Below, in pieces: positions 1-7,765 of a stretch of 43,125 nt of DNA. The stretch is from Szabonella alba (GTDB taxonomy: Bacteria; Pseudomonadota; Alphaproteobacteria; Rhodobacterales; Rhodobacteraceae): contig NZ_JAESVN010000015.1 in assembly GCF_016765775.1 (NCBI RefSeq), positions 1 through 43,125 of the forward strand, written 5' to 3'. The notes beneath the pieces are model-generated. The model was not told where the DNA came from and made no database searches. It saw nothing but the letters and a program-made list of their open reading frames with translations. Every line of letters starts with the position of its first letter. Position 1 is the stretch's first letter. A program made the position numbers and the translations under genes.

Positions 1-76
1 CGCATCCGCAGCAAAGAAAAAGAAGGAGACAACACAGATCTTGACCCCTGCCTGACCCGAAATCCATACTCAAAGC

Positions 77-127
77 CGGGTCAATTCTCGATGAAAAACC
101 CGGGTCAGTTCTGGGTGAAAATCAACA
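77..127 (+). repeat. IS21-family terminal repeats (left copy)
   Basis: Two tandem, related repeats lie here: one at about 77-98 beginning GGGTCAATTCTCGATGAAAA, the other at 101-127 beginning GGGTCAGTTCTGGGTGAAAA and ending ATCAACA. Multiple short terminal repeats of this form are known from IS21-family ends. No istA or istB gene is present, so only an end remains. The second repeat differs from the copy at 40559-40585 at only two of 27 bases and has the same orientation. Confidence 0.65.
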
Positions 128-227
128 CTATGGTGCAAATCTGAGCTTCGATATGAAGTTCTGACGCGCCGGCCTCCCCGGCGTGTCACTCCTCCCCCCC
201 CTGTGCTGACCGCCGGGTGGCCTCAAC

Positions 228-602
228 TGACCTGCCCCCCGGAAGCTCCCTCAGTCTGATGTGGAGTCTGCGCAACCTGAAGAAGCGGACGAGATGAGAA
301 AAAGCCGTTTCACTGAAGCGCAGATTATCGGGATGATCAAAGAGCAGGAGGCTGGCTTGCCGACTGCTGAGCTGTGCCGCAAGCATGGGTTCAGCCCTGC
401 GACGTTCTACAAGCTAAAGGCCAAGCATGGCGGGAACCTGTCTGATGCCAATCGTCTCAAGCAGCTCAAGGCCGAGAACGCCAAGCTGAAGCGCCTTGTG
501 GCAGATGACCCTGCCGGAGCCGGTCCGGCAGAGGAGGCGCGCTTTCTGCCCCTCTCGATGCACATGGAAGGGACCGGCTGGCGCATGCCGCAAAAGACCT
601 GA
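228..602 (+). pseudogene. IS3-family transposase orfA, 5' fragment with left end
   Basis: The reading frame opens with ATG at 294 and encodes the usual start of an IS3-family OrfA: MRKSRFTEAQIIGMIKEQ, a helix-turn-helix (ELCRKHGFSPATFYKLKAKHGG) and then the leucine-zipper-like KAENAKLKRL. After about base 507 the protein no longer looks like OrfA; the usual final segment is replaced by unrelated sequence up to the stop at 600-602. TGACCTGCCCCCC at 228-240 looks like the element's left inverted repeat. No orfB follows, so this is an element cut off inside orfA. The replaced tail is a deletion or recombination junction. Confidence 0.75.
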
Positions 603-984
603 AAGCTGCCGATGACAGGGCAGACCAAGCCCGTAAAAATAGGGTCTTAGCGCGGTTTTGCATTCCACCCCCTGGGGTGTTCCAGTATATTCAGGCCATG
701 TTTGTGACCAGTGACCCTTTGCCGGAAGGCCCCGCGCGCGCTTCGCGCGGTCAGCGCGCTTTTGATGGCCGAGGGGGCGTCACAGGTTTCACTGGACGGT
801 TCGGGGACGGCAAGGCCGCCGCAATCGCCTATATCCTGAATGAAACGGCAAAAATGAACGGTGTCGGTCCTGAAGCCCGGCCCGTCCGGGCGCTTGAGCG
901 GCTTCCATGTCACAAAATCAGCCACCTCGATGATGCGTGTCACCTGGATGCGGAGCGCATCGCTCAATCCACCGGAGGCGCGGC
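603..984 (+). pseudogene. IS66-family TnpC C-terminal remnant in a gene-poor stretch
   Basis: Within this 380-base stretch, about 800-955 on the plus strand encodes a degenerate match to the C-terminus of IS66 TnpC transposases. The segments AAAIAYILNETAKMNGVGP and HKISHLDDACHLD recall the family's AAAIYSLIETAKLNGVDP and ITRLDELLPW. The catalytic part is absent. Bases 603-800 show nothing recognisable except a GC hairpin at 732-750 (7-bp stem, 5-base loop). The remnant runs up to the ribosome-binding site of the downstream sulfatase gene. Confidence 0.6.
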
Positions 985-2280
985 TTGACGAGACCCAACG
1001 TCCTTCTGGTCAGTTTCGATGACGCAGTCGCCTATTGGCCCTACAAGACGGCGTTCAACCAAACCCTTCAAACGCCAAATCTGGACCGGATTTGCGCGGT
1101 CTCTACGGCGTTTCACGCCGCCTACAGCCCCGCCACTGTCTGCAACCCTGCCCGTGCAAGCTTTATGTCGGGACGCACAACCCATGAACTTGGGGTTTTC
1201 TCGAACAGGCAAAATGTCTTTGAACAGCATGACCCGCGGATCATGTGGCCCTACCGCCTCAAGGAAAACGGGTATTTCTGCTCTTCTGGCGGGAAGGTGC
1301 ATCATGGGCATTCGCCATTGCCTGAACCGGTGCATAGCATTCTTTACTCAGATCATCAGAAGGATTTCGTCTATGGTGTGCGGAGGCCGGTCCCAACTGT
1401 GCATTTTGGCGGATACAGGAACGGGCCAGCAACGCTCGACGCCAAAGACGACGATATTTTCTACGACACGCGCTCGGCCGATTCCGCGGTCGGGTTTCTG
1501 GAAACCTATGACGGCAAAGCCCCCTTCTACCGGGAGGTCGGGTTTCATAGCCCGCACACGCCCTGGGCCACCCCAGCCCGTTTCAAGGAAATGTATCCGC
1601 TTTGGAAGTTCGAACAGCCTGCGGAATGGGCGACCGGCTATGACAGCAATCGATATGCTGACAGGCGCTTCCCCCGGTTCAAGGAACTGAGCAACGGAAG
1701 AACGCTTTGGTGGAAGAAAAGCGTCAGGAACTATTATTCCGCTTATTCACTGGTCGATGATCAGCTGGGCCGGGTCTGGAATGCGTTGAAGGCGTCCCGG
1801 TTTGCAGACAACACCATCGTCGTCATTCTTGCCGACCATGGATTTCACCTCGGGAACAAGGACCGGTTGGAAAAAAGCAGTCTGTGGGAACAGGTCGCAA
1901 ATATTCCTTTGATCATACATCTGCCGGATCTCCCCAAATCCCGAACAGTGCATGACCCCGTGAGCACAATCGACATCGGGCCGACAGTTTTGGACCTTTT
2001 GAAACTGGGAAAAATCGAAGGGTCCGTTGGTCGCAGCCTGCGGCCCCATCTTGAGGGCGAAAAACCCGGATCCAGGACGATCCCTACGTTCTTTTGGCAG
2101 AATGCATCAATCCGCAAAGACACCTATCGCCTCATCCGATACAATGACGGGACAACACAGCTTTACGACCTGGAAAACGATTTCTGGCAGTTGCATGACC
2201 TTGGCGAAAACCATCCGGAACATGCGGGGCTTCACGACACCCTGATTGAGACAAGCCGCGAATGGGGAATGGCGATCTAG
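985..2280 (+). CDS. Sulfatase (alkaline phosphatase superfamily, iduronate-2-sulfatase-like)
   Basis: A 431-residue sulfatase hydrolysing an unknown sulfate ester. The N-terminal strand RPNVLLVSFDD supplies the metal-binding Asp pair (D12-D13). The signature C53-N-P-A-R fits the C-x-P-x-R motif whose Cys becomes formylglycine. KVHHGH and ADHGFHLGNK (near residue 283) match the iduronate-2-sulfatase-like clade. I chose TTG at 985 because GGAGG (974-978) sits correctly before it; an in-frame ATG at 937 has no such site. There is no signal peptide, so a cytoplasmic enzyme is likely. The gene is visibly richer in A/T than the catabolic island and is hemmed in by IS remnants on the left and an IS3 element 19 bases after its stop, which suggests horizontal transfer. 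The substrate cannot be read from sequence. Confidence 0.85.
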   Translation: MTRPNVLLVSFDDAVAYWPYKTAFNQTLQTPNLDRICAVSTAFHAAYSPATVCNPARASFMSGRTTHELGVFSNRQNVFEQHDPRIMWPYRLKENGYFCSSGGKVHHGHSPLPEPVHSILYSDHQKDFVYGVRRPVPTVHFGGYRNGPATLDAKDDDIFYDTRSADSAVGFLETYDGKAPFYREVGFHSPHTPWATPARFKEMYPLWKFEQPAEWATGYDSNRYADRRFPRFKELSNGRTLWWKKSVRNYYSAYSLVDDQLGRVWNALKASRFADNTIVVILADHGFHLGNKDRLEKSSLWEQVANIPLIIHLPDLPKSRTVHDPVSTIDIGPTVLDLLKLGKIEGSVGRSLRPHLEGEKPGSRTIPTFFWQNASIRKDTYRLIRYNDGTTQLYDLENDFWQLHDLGENHPEHAGLHDTLIETSREWGMAI

Positions 2281-2366
2281 CAACTGTATCTCTCAGGCTG
2301 GAGTGCCCCCACTGAAGTGGTCCACCAACTGGGATAGTATGATCCCACTTTTTGGAGGACCAGAAG

Positions 2367-2645
2367 ATGGCTGGAAAGCGAGAGAAGCCAGAAGACATTG
2401 TTTTGAAGCTTCGGCAGGTTGAGGTGCTGCAGGGTCAGGGCAAGTCGGTTCAGGAGGCGGTTCGTCAGATTGGTGTGATGGTGCAGACCTACTACCGATG
2501 GCGCAAAGAGTATGGCGGTATGAACCGCGATCAGTTGAAGCGACTGAAGGAGCTTGAAAGCGAGAACCAGCGCCTCAGGCGTGCGGTATCGGATCTGACG
2601 CTGGACAAGATGATCCTGACCGAGGCTGCCCGGGGAAACTTCTGA
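2367..2645 (+). CDS. IS3-family (IS407 group) transposase OrfA
   Basis: A 92-residue OrfA with a helix-turn-helix (VQEAVRQIGVMVQTYYRW) and the coiled segment LKELESENQRLRRAVSDLTL typical of the group. ATG at 2367 follows GGAGG (2354-2358). The frame ends at 2645, overlapping the orfB frame by a few bases in the usual position for programmed minus-one frameshifting. It binds the element ends and normally forms the N-terminal part of the OrfAB transposase. Confidence 0.85.
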   Translation: MAGKREKPEDIVLKLRQVEVLQGQGKSVQEAVRQIGVMVQTYYRWRKEYGGMNRDQLKRLKELESENQRLRRAVSDLTLDKMILTEAARGNF

Positions 2646-3492
2646 GCCCTTCCCGCCGCCGTCAGTGCATTGTCCATGTGCAGCAGACCTTTGGCGTATC
2701 TGACGCCGGGTCTGCCGCACACTTGGGCAACATCGCTCTACGAACCGCAAGTTGCCCTGCGGCTTGCCAGATGAAGAACGGCTGACCGAGGACATCATCG
2801 AGCTGACGCGGCAGTTCGCACGCTACGGCTATCGGATGATCACGGGCCTGCTGAACAACGCTGGCTGGCACGTAAATCACAAACGCGTCGAGCGGATCTG
2901 GCGGCGGGAAGGGCTTAAAGTCCCGCAGAAACAGGCAAAGAAGGGCCGGCTTTGGCTGAACGACGGCTCCTGCGTTCGGCTGCGGCCGGAACATGTCAAC
3001 CATGTCTGGTCCTATGACTTTGTTCAGGATCGAACCCATGATGGCCGCGTGTTTCGCACGCTCAACATCATTGATGAGTTCACGAAGGAGGCGCTCGTGA
3101 TCCGCGTCAAACGCAAGCTCAACTCCACCGATGTCGTCGATGCTCTGACCGACCTGTTCATTCTTCGCGGGCCGCCCAGGTTCATAAGGTCCGACCATGG
3201 CGCCGAATTTGTCGCCCAAAAGGTCCGCGCCTGGATCGCGGCTGTCGGGGCGAAGACCGCCTTCATTGAACCAGGCTCACCTTGGGAAAACGGACATTGC
3301 GAAAGCTTCAATGCCCGATTCCGCGACGAACTCCTCAACGGCGAGGTCTTCTACTCACTGCGCGAAGCCCAGATCCTGATCGACAAATGGCGCCGCCACT
3401 ACAACACCGTCAGTCCCCACAGCGCCTTGGGATACCGTCCCCCAGCGCCGGAAACCATCGTCCAGATAGACCCGAGGACCATCATGCACTAA
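2642..3492 (+). pseudogene. IS3-family (IS407 group) transposase OrfB, frameshifted
   Basis: The rve-type integrase core is well preserved: the DDE residues are visible in WSYDFVQD, IRSDHGAEF and the Glu of PWENGHCESFNARFRDE, and the C-terminus HSALGYRPPAPETI is complete. However, the N-terminal part (LSPSRRRQCIVHVQQTFGVS) is read in one frame up to about 2703, and the rest (RRVCRTLGQHRSTNRK onward) in another. One base, probably a G after TCTGA, is missing at about 2703 relative to the family pattern SERRVCR. Translation from ATG/TTG codons near 2752 would give only a 246-residue core. A sequencing error is possible but cannot be tested here. Confidence 0.85.
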
Positions 3493-3625
3493 CATTCAGA
3501 CCGAACCACTCACTGGCGGCAGTCCACCGCCCCCCAATAGCATTCGATCCAATCCTGTGCGTCAACGCCGCTATTATCATTGTATGTTTTTGAAAGAATG
3601 GCAATTTTTTCGCCGTCTTTCACAT

Positions 3626-4414
3626 TCATGGGCCAGAATTGTTAAGAAAGGCGATCATGGCGGCGTCGAAATCCTTAGGATTTTCGATATTCACTGAATG
3701 GCCGCCCGGCAGATCAACTATGACGATTCGGGGATGTGCTTTGGCCAACCAGTCGCGGACCGCCTGAAACCGGCGCTCGAATTTACCGTTCAGCAATTGG
3801 CACCGTCTCTGCAGACCCCCTAGATGGTGGCGCACCGTCAGGCGCGGAATCGCCTCTTGCTGCAGCAGCGCCACCGTTTCGGGCAAGATCCTCTCGGCCA
3901 CATCGGTCAGCGTGGCACGGAGATCGGAGGGAAAGCGCCGGGCATGCGCCGGATGATAGGGCAAGGCGCGCACCGCATCGCGCCTACCTGCCCGGATGCG
4001 TGCAGCCAGCCCTGCCTGCGCCTGCAGATCGGATACGGTCCATGCAGGTCGCAGTGCCGAATTGCTGTTGGTAAAACTGACGCTCAGGCAGGTGTAGGGA
4101 TGATCCAGTGCATAGTGCAGCGCAATCCCTGCGCCGAAGCTTGCCCCGCAAAGATGCCAGGCCGTGATCCCCAGGCGCTGCCGGATCGTCTCAATCGCAG
4201 CAATTATAGCTGCGGGATGCGCCTCCTCCGGTGTCATCGGTGGGGGGGAGGCGCCATGCCCCGGCAGATCGACGTGGATCAGCCGGAAATGGTCGGACAA
4301 CGCGGCATTGGGCTGCCAATGCAGGCTGCTGGTCAACATACCGTGCAGCAGCAGCAGGGCAGGGCGGCCAGTATCAGGATCGGCCGTTGCGAACAGGGGC
4401 TGACGCTCGGTCAT
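3626..4414 (-). CDS. Alpha/beta-hydrolase
   Basis: A 262-residue alpha/beta-hydrolase. The oxyanion segment LLLHGMLTSS (residues 21-30), the DLPGHGAS strand-turn, the nucleophile elbow G90-A-S92-F-G and the late catalytic His239 in PGGHSVNIENP are all visible. The acid residue is less clear: where relatives have an Asp there is NGKFE. The family includes 3-oxoadipate enol-lactonases and C-C-bond hydrolases, so a lactone or ester or beta-diketone is plausible; the enolase-superfamily enzyme in the same island could make a lactone. It is the last gene of a minus-strand operon, its ATG overlapping the preceding small frame as ATGA. A 99-base A/T-rich gap with no gene separates its end from the IS3 element. 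Confidence 0.85.
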   Translation of the reverse strand: MTERQPLFATADPDTGRPALLLLHGMLTSSLHWQPNAALSDHFRLIHVDLPGHGASPPPMTPEEAHPAAIIAAIETIRQRLGITAWHLCGASFGAGIALHYALDHPYTCLSVSFTNSNSALRPAWTVSDLQAQAGLAARIRAGRRDAVRALPYHPAHARRFPSDLRATLTDVAERILPETVALLQQEAIPRLTVRHHLGGLQRRCQLLNGKFERRFQAVRDWLAKAHPRIVIVDLPGGHSVNIENPKDFDAAMIAFLNNSGP

Positions 4415-4518
4415 GTACCCGCTCGCGGTGACAGGCGAGGGAGGCTGATGGCTGTGACAGTGAAGCCATCGTCATCAGCCGTGACATCCATGCGTCCAGC
4501 GACGTGTTGCCCGCTCAT
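4411..4518 (-). CDS. Possible small ORF coupling CoA-transferase and hydrolase genes
   Basis: A 35-codon frame starting ATG AGC GGG and containing VAGRMDVTADDDGFTV fills the whole gap between the CoA-transferase stop and the hydrolase start. Its stop overlaps the hydrolase ATG (ATGA). An ATG four codons further upstream (4530) would overlap the CoA-transferase end. I do not recognise a family. It may be a translational coupling peptide, the stub of a lost domain, or noise. Confidence 0.3.
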   Translation of the reverse strand: MSGQHVAGRMDVTADDDGFTVTAISLPRLSPRAGT

Positions 4519-4519
4519 T

Positions 4520-5671
4520 TCATCCCGCATCCTGTCTGGTCTGGGATGACAGGCTGAGTTCAGCCAACACCGCTGCGGTATGCTCGCCCAGTGCAGGTGT
4601 GCGCAGAACTGCATCCACCTGCGGATCACGTCCGAACTGTACGGGGAAACCAGGGATACGCGCCTTTTTGCCATTCGCAATGATCTCGCGCAGCGCATGG
4701 TTGGCGCGCGCATGTTCGCTTTCAATCGCCTCGGCTGGCGACAAGATCGGTGCGAAGGGGATCGAGATGCGCTGAAACTCCGTCAGCCACTCGTCGCGCG
4801 GGCGGGTCGCCATGCGTTCGGCAATGATGTCCCGCTCATCGGGGTAATTGTAGCCGTGATCCATGACTGTCTCGGCCCAGCTGCCCTTGTCACGCCATTC
4901 GGCGGGCAGGCCCAGAAGATCGACGAAGCGTTGCCAGAAATGGCGTTCAATCGGGCAGACCAGTACGACGTCGTCATCCTGACAGCGATAGGTCGCATAG
5001 CGTCCGCCGAAGTCCTTGTAGCGCCACCACATCTCTCCTGTATTGGCCAATGTCGTCACGTGGCGCCAGTTCCACCAGATCGCGGAATTGAACATCGAGG
5101 TATGGACGCGCTGCGGCTGGCCCGTTTCATCTCGCCGCCGCAGCGCGCCGAGGATGCCGAGCGCGGCAAAGATCCCCGAAAGTGGTGCTCCCGCCGATTG
5201 GTAATCGCCATGCGGATCGGGGATGCCATCGGTCCATTCCAGCGGCACAAGCCCGGCAAAGGCATCCGGGTTCAGCCCATGGGAGGGCAGATCGCGCCAG
5301 GGCCCGACCTCGCCATAGCCGGTGACGTTGCACCAGACCAGCCGCGGATTGATAGCAGTCAGCCGGTCATAGCCAAGGCCCAGTTTGGCCAGCGCCAGTT
5401 CTTGCCCGCCGACGATCACGGCATCTGCGCCCTTGACCAGTCCTTCGACCAACGCGGGCCATCGCGGATCACGCGCCGACATTGCGACACTGCGCGCGCC
5501 CGCATTCAGCGCGACCTGAAACAGCGCCTCGCCGTTCACATAGGGGGGCGCGCCGCGATTGGCATCCCCGCCGACCGGGTTTTCGACCTTGATGACCTGC
5601 GCCCCCAGATCAAGGAGGATCCGGCTGGCCAAGGGGCCGGGCATATAACGGCTGAAGTCAATGATCTGCAC
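4520..5671 (-). CDS. Type III (CaiB/BaiF-family) CoA-transferase
   Basis: A 383-residue family III CoA-transferase, which moves CoA between carboxylic acids. The N-terminal pattern QIIDFSRYMPGPLASRILLD, DLGAQVIKVENPVGGD and NPRLVWCNVTGYGEVGPW is diagnostic. The Asp of GLNPDAFAG lies where the family's acylated Asp is expected. A longer reading from ATG at 5713 exists, but GTG at 5671 is preferred: AAAGGA precedes it by a good distance, most relatives begin near this point, and the longer start would lie inside operator site A. First gene of an operon with the small frame and the hydrolase, divergent from the LeuC-like gene. Acceptor and donor acids are unknown. Confidence 0.88.
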   Translation of the reverse strand: MQIIDFSRYMPGPLASRILLDLGAQVIKVENPVGGDANRGAPPYVNGEALFQVALNAGARSVAMSARDPRWPALVEGLVKGADAVIVGGQELALAKLGLGYDRLTAINPRLVWCNVTGYGEVGPWRDLPSHGLNPDAFAGLVPLEWTDGIPDPHGDYQSAGAPLSGIFAALGILGALRRRDETGQPQRVHTSMFNSAIWWNWRHVTTLANTGEMWWRYKDFGGRYATYRCQDDDVVLVCPIERHFWQRFVDLLGLPAEWRDKGSWAETVMDHGYNYPDERDIIAERMATRPRDEWLTEFQRISIPFAPILSPAEAIESEHARANHALREIIANGKKARIPGFPVQFGRDPQVDAVLRTPALGEHTAAVLAELSLSSQTRQDAG

Positions 5672-5707
5672 GGGTTGTTTCCTTTGACTTTCGTGATGCG
5701 GAAATTT

Positions 5708-5723
5708 ATTCATTATTTAGAAG
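5708..5723. promoter_or_regulatory. Operator site A (TTC-N8-GAA dyad)
   Basis: ATTCATTATTTAGAAG: a TTC-N8-GAA dyad in the divergent promoter region between the CoA-transferase and the LeuC-like gene. Its right half, ATTTAGAAG, is identical to nine bases of site D at the iclR start. It is proposed as an IclR-family regulator site because the same dyad recurs at four other promoters of this island. Confidence 0.5.
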
Positions 5724-5788
5724 TATAGACACAGGCTGGCGCCGTCAACGATTTGCCGGATCGGGCGCTGCGGGACAGGGGAGCAGGT

Positions 5789-7159
5789 ATGTCACGCGGA
5801 AAATCATTGTATGACAAGCTATGGGAGGCGCATGTCGTGGAGGAGCGCCCCGGCAGCCCCGGTCTGGTCTATGTCGATCTGCATCTGCTGCATGATGGCA
5901 CGTTCTCAAAAGCTTTCAGCATTCTACAAGGCAGGGGTCTATCGGTGCGCCGTCCCGGCCGCGCCGTGGCGGTGACCGATCATTGCGTTCCGGTCGCGGG
6001 GCGCGCCGACATGCCGGTTGACCGGATGTTGCCGGTCGTGGCGGGGCTGCTGAAGGTCTGCGCAGAACACCGGATCGAGGTCTTTGGCCCCGGGGATGCG
6101 CGTCAGGGTATTGTCCATGTCATCGCCCCGGAATTGGGCCTGACCCAGCCGGGTTTCAGCATCATCTGCGGTGACAGCCATACCCCGACGCTGGGCGCGT
6201 TCGGGACGCTGGCCTTTGCAGTTGGCACGACACAGATCGCCCATGCGCTGGCCAGCCAATGCGTTCTGGTTGATCGTCTGACAAATATGCGTGTCACGGT
6301 AACCGGGCGGCTTGCCCCGGGTGTTACCGCCAAGGATCTGATCCTTGTATTGCTGGCGCGGCACGGGGTCACGGCGGGCAAGGGCCATGCCGTCGAATTC
6401 ACCGGTGAAGGGGTAACGGCGCTGAGCATGGAAGAGCGCATGACGCTGTGCAACATGGCGGCTGAAATGGGGGCCAAGGTTGCGCTGATCGCCCCAGATG
6501 CCAAGACTGTGGACTATCTTCGCGGCACTGCACATGCGCCTGCCGCCTTTGACGCCGCCGCCGAGGACTGGCTGCGCTGGCGCAGCGATCCCGATGCCGG
6601 TTTCGACCGCGACCTGACGATCAGCGCAGATGCGGTGACGCCGATGGTGACATGGGGCACCTCGCCCGATACGGCGCTGCCGCTTGACGGCAGGGTGCCC
6701 GAGGGCGGGGCCGAGGCGCTGACCTATATGGGCCTGACCGCCGGGCAGGCGATTGAAGGGCAGGCCGTGGGCCGGGTGTTCATCGGGTCCTGCACCAATG
6801 CCCGGATCGAGGATCTGCGGCTGGCGGCACGGGTGCTGGCGGGGCGGCAGGTCAGTCCCGGGATGATGCTTCAGGTCGTGCCCGGTTCGGTTGCAGTGCG
6901 CGCGCAGGCCGAGGCTGAGGGCATTGCCGAAGTGTTCCGCCGCGCCGGTGCGCAATGGGGGGAGCCGGGCTGCGGGCTGTGCGTCTGCATGAATGGCGAA
7001 GCGGCGGAAGCGGGCGAATTCGTCGCCAGTACCTCGAACCGCAATTTTCCGGGGCGTCAGGGCCGCGGCGCACGCACCCTGTTGATGAGTCCCGCCACCG
7101 CCGCCGCCACCGCCATCGCCGGATGCGTGGCCGATCCCCGCCCCTATCTGGAGGCCTGA
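5789..7159 (+). CDS. Aconitase-family dehydratase, large subunit (LeuC-like)
   Basis: A 456-residue relative of 3-isopropylmalate dehydratase large subunit. It begins with SLYDKLWEAHVV and DLHLLHDG, has the CGDSHTPTLGAFGTLAF segment, and carries the three [4Fe-4S] ligands C335 (IGSCTNARIEDL), C395 and C398 (GCGLCVCMN). It should interconvert hydroxy-acid isomers through a dehydrated intermediate together with the small subunit that follows immediately. ATG at 5789 is preceded by GGGGAG (5778-5783). No leucine-biosynthesis genes are nearby (no leuA, leuB), and the neighbours are CoA-transferases and a CitE-like lyase. A catabolic role, such as hydrating a methyl-branched unsaturated diacid (citraconate or dimethylmalate type), is therefore more likely than leucine synthesis. 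Confidence 0.88.
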   Translation: MSRGKSLYDKLWEAHVVEERPGSPGLVYVDLHLLHDGTFSKAFSILQGRGLSVRRPGRAVAVTDHCVPVAGRADMPVDRMLPVVAGLLKVCAEHRIEVFGPGDARQGIVHVIAPELGLTQPGFSIICGDSHTPTLGAFGTLAFAVGTTQIAHALASQCVLVDRLTNMRVTVTGRLAPGVTAKDLILVLLARHGVTAGKGHAVEFTGEGVTALSMEERMTLCNMAAEMGAKVALIAPDAKTVDYLRGTAHAPAAFDAAAEDWLRWRSDPDAGFDRDLTISADAVTPMVTWGTSPDTALPLDGRVPEGGAEALTYMGLTAGQAIEGQAVGRVFIGSCTNARIEDLRLAARVLAGRQVSPGMMLQVVPGSVAVRAQAEAEGIAEVFRRAGAQWGEPGCGLCVCMNGEAAEAGEFVASTSNRNFPGRQGRGARTLLMSPATAAATAIAGCVADPRPYLEA

Positions 7160-7765
7160 ATGGAGTCCTTTGCCCCCGTCACCTCGACCGCGTTGCTGCT
7201 GGATGAGCCGAATGTCGATACCGACCAGATCATCCCCGCGCAGCATGTCAATGCCAAGGGTCAGGCCGCCCTTGCCGCAGCGCTTTTTAGGAATCGTAGG
7301 CTCACAGAGCCGGGTTTTGTCCTGCACTCTACCGACGCCGCTGCCTGTCAGGTTCTGGTCGTCGGGCCGAATTTCGGCTGTGGCAGCTCGCGTGAGGCGG
7401 CGGCCTGGGCGCTGGGTGCCTGGGGCTTTCGCACGCTGATCGGCACCAGTTTCAACGACACGTTCAGCAATAACTGTCTGCAAAACGCGATCCTGCCCGT
7501 GCCCCTGGCAGTCGGAGACTGGGCGCGACTGGTGCAGCGGCTGGGCCATGATCCGGGTACCCCTGTGACCGTGGATCTGGACGCGCAGACCGTGACGCTG
7601 CCGAATGAACGCTTCTGCTTCACGATCAGCCATTTCCGGCGTGAGATGTTGCTCTCGGGGCAGGATGAACTGTCCTATATCCTCAACCGTGACGAACGTA
7701 TTGCCGCGTGGGAGGATGCGCAGGACAAGGCGGTGGGCATTCTGCGGCGGGACGCCATCGCATGA
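7160..7765 (+). CDS. Aconitase-family dehydratase, small subunit (LeuD-like)
   Basis: A 201-residue swivel-domain subunit starting directly after the large-subunit stop. It shows NVDTDQIIPAQHV, the phosphate/carboxylate loop GCGSSRE, and LPNERFCFTISHFRREML near the C-terminus. The canonical LeuD motif is GCGSSREHAPWAL; here it reads GCGSSREAAAWAL, losing the His-Ala-Pro, and NSFNN is replaced by SNNCLQN. These changes near the active site suggest a substrate other than isopropylmalate. The stop overlaps the next gene's ATG (ATGA), so the three plus-strand genes are translationally coupled. Confidence 0.88.
   Translation: MESFAPVTSTALLLDEPNVDTDQIIPAQHVNAKGQAALAAALFRNRRLTEPGFVLHSTDAAACQVLVVGPNFGCGSSREAAAWALGAWGFRTLIGTSFNDTFSNNCLQNAILPVPLAVGDWARLVQRLGHDPGTPVTVDLDAQTVTLPNERFCFTISHFRREMLLSGQDELSYILNRDERIAAWEDAQDKAVGILRRDAIA

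Larger units (their letters stand above)
2299..3526 (+). mobile_element. IS3-family element, IS407-like group
   Basis: An element of about 1.2 kb bounded by imperfect inverted repeats: TGGAGTGCCCCCACTGAAG at 2299 onward, and the complement of TGGACTGCCGCCAGTGAGTG at the right end (3503-3526). It carries overlapping orfA and orfB with the family's minus-one frame arrangement. Size and protein sequence fit the IS407 group. No clear target-site duplication is visible beside the repeats. OrfB carries a one-base deletion, so the copy is probably not self-mobile. Confidence 0.85.

Noticed and set aside
2281-2298. Target-site duplication of the IS407-type element
   Set aside because: The bases beside the two inverted repeats do not match convincingly, so none was called.
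3592-3621. GAAAGA...TCTTTC hairpin after the hydrolase gene
   Set aside because: Interior is poorly paired and no T-run follows on the minus strand, so it was not called a terminator.
4580-5728. A 382-codon plus-strand frame opposite the first CoA-transferase
   Set aside because: Shadow frame without motifs; the CoA-transferase on the other strand is unambiguous.
5939-7633. A 564-codon open frame on the minus strand opposite the LeuC/LeuD-like genes
   Set aside because: It is a composition shadow: rich in Arg, Gly, His and Gln, matching no family, and fully antisense to two well-recognised genes.
5789-7765. Leucine biosynthesis leuCD
   Set aside because: No other leucine genes are near, the small-subunit loop differs from LeuD, and the neighbours are catabolic.
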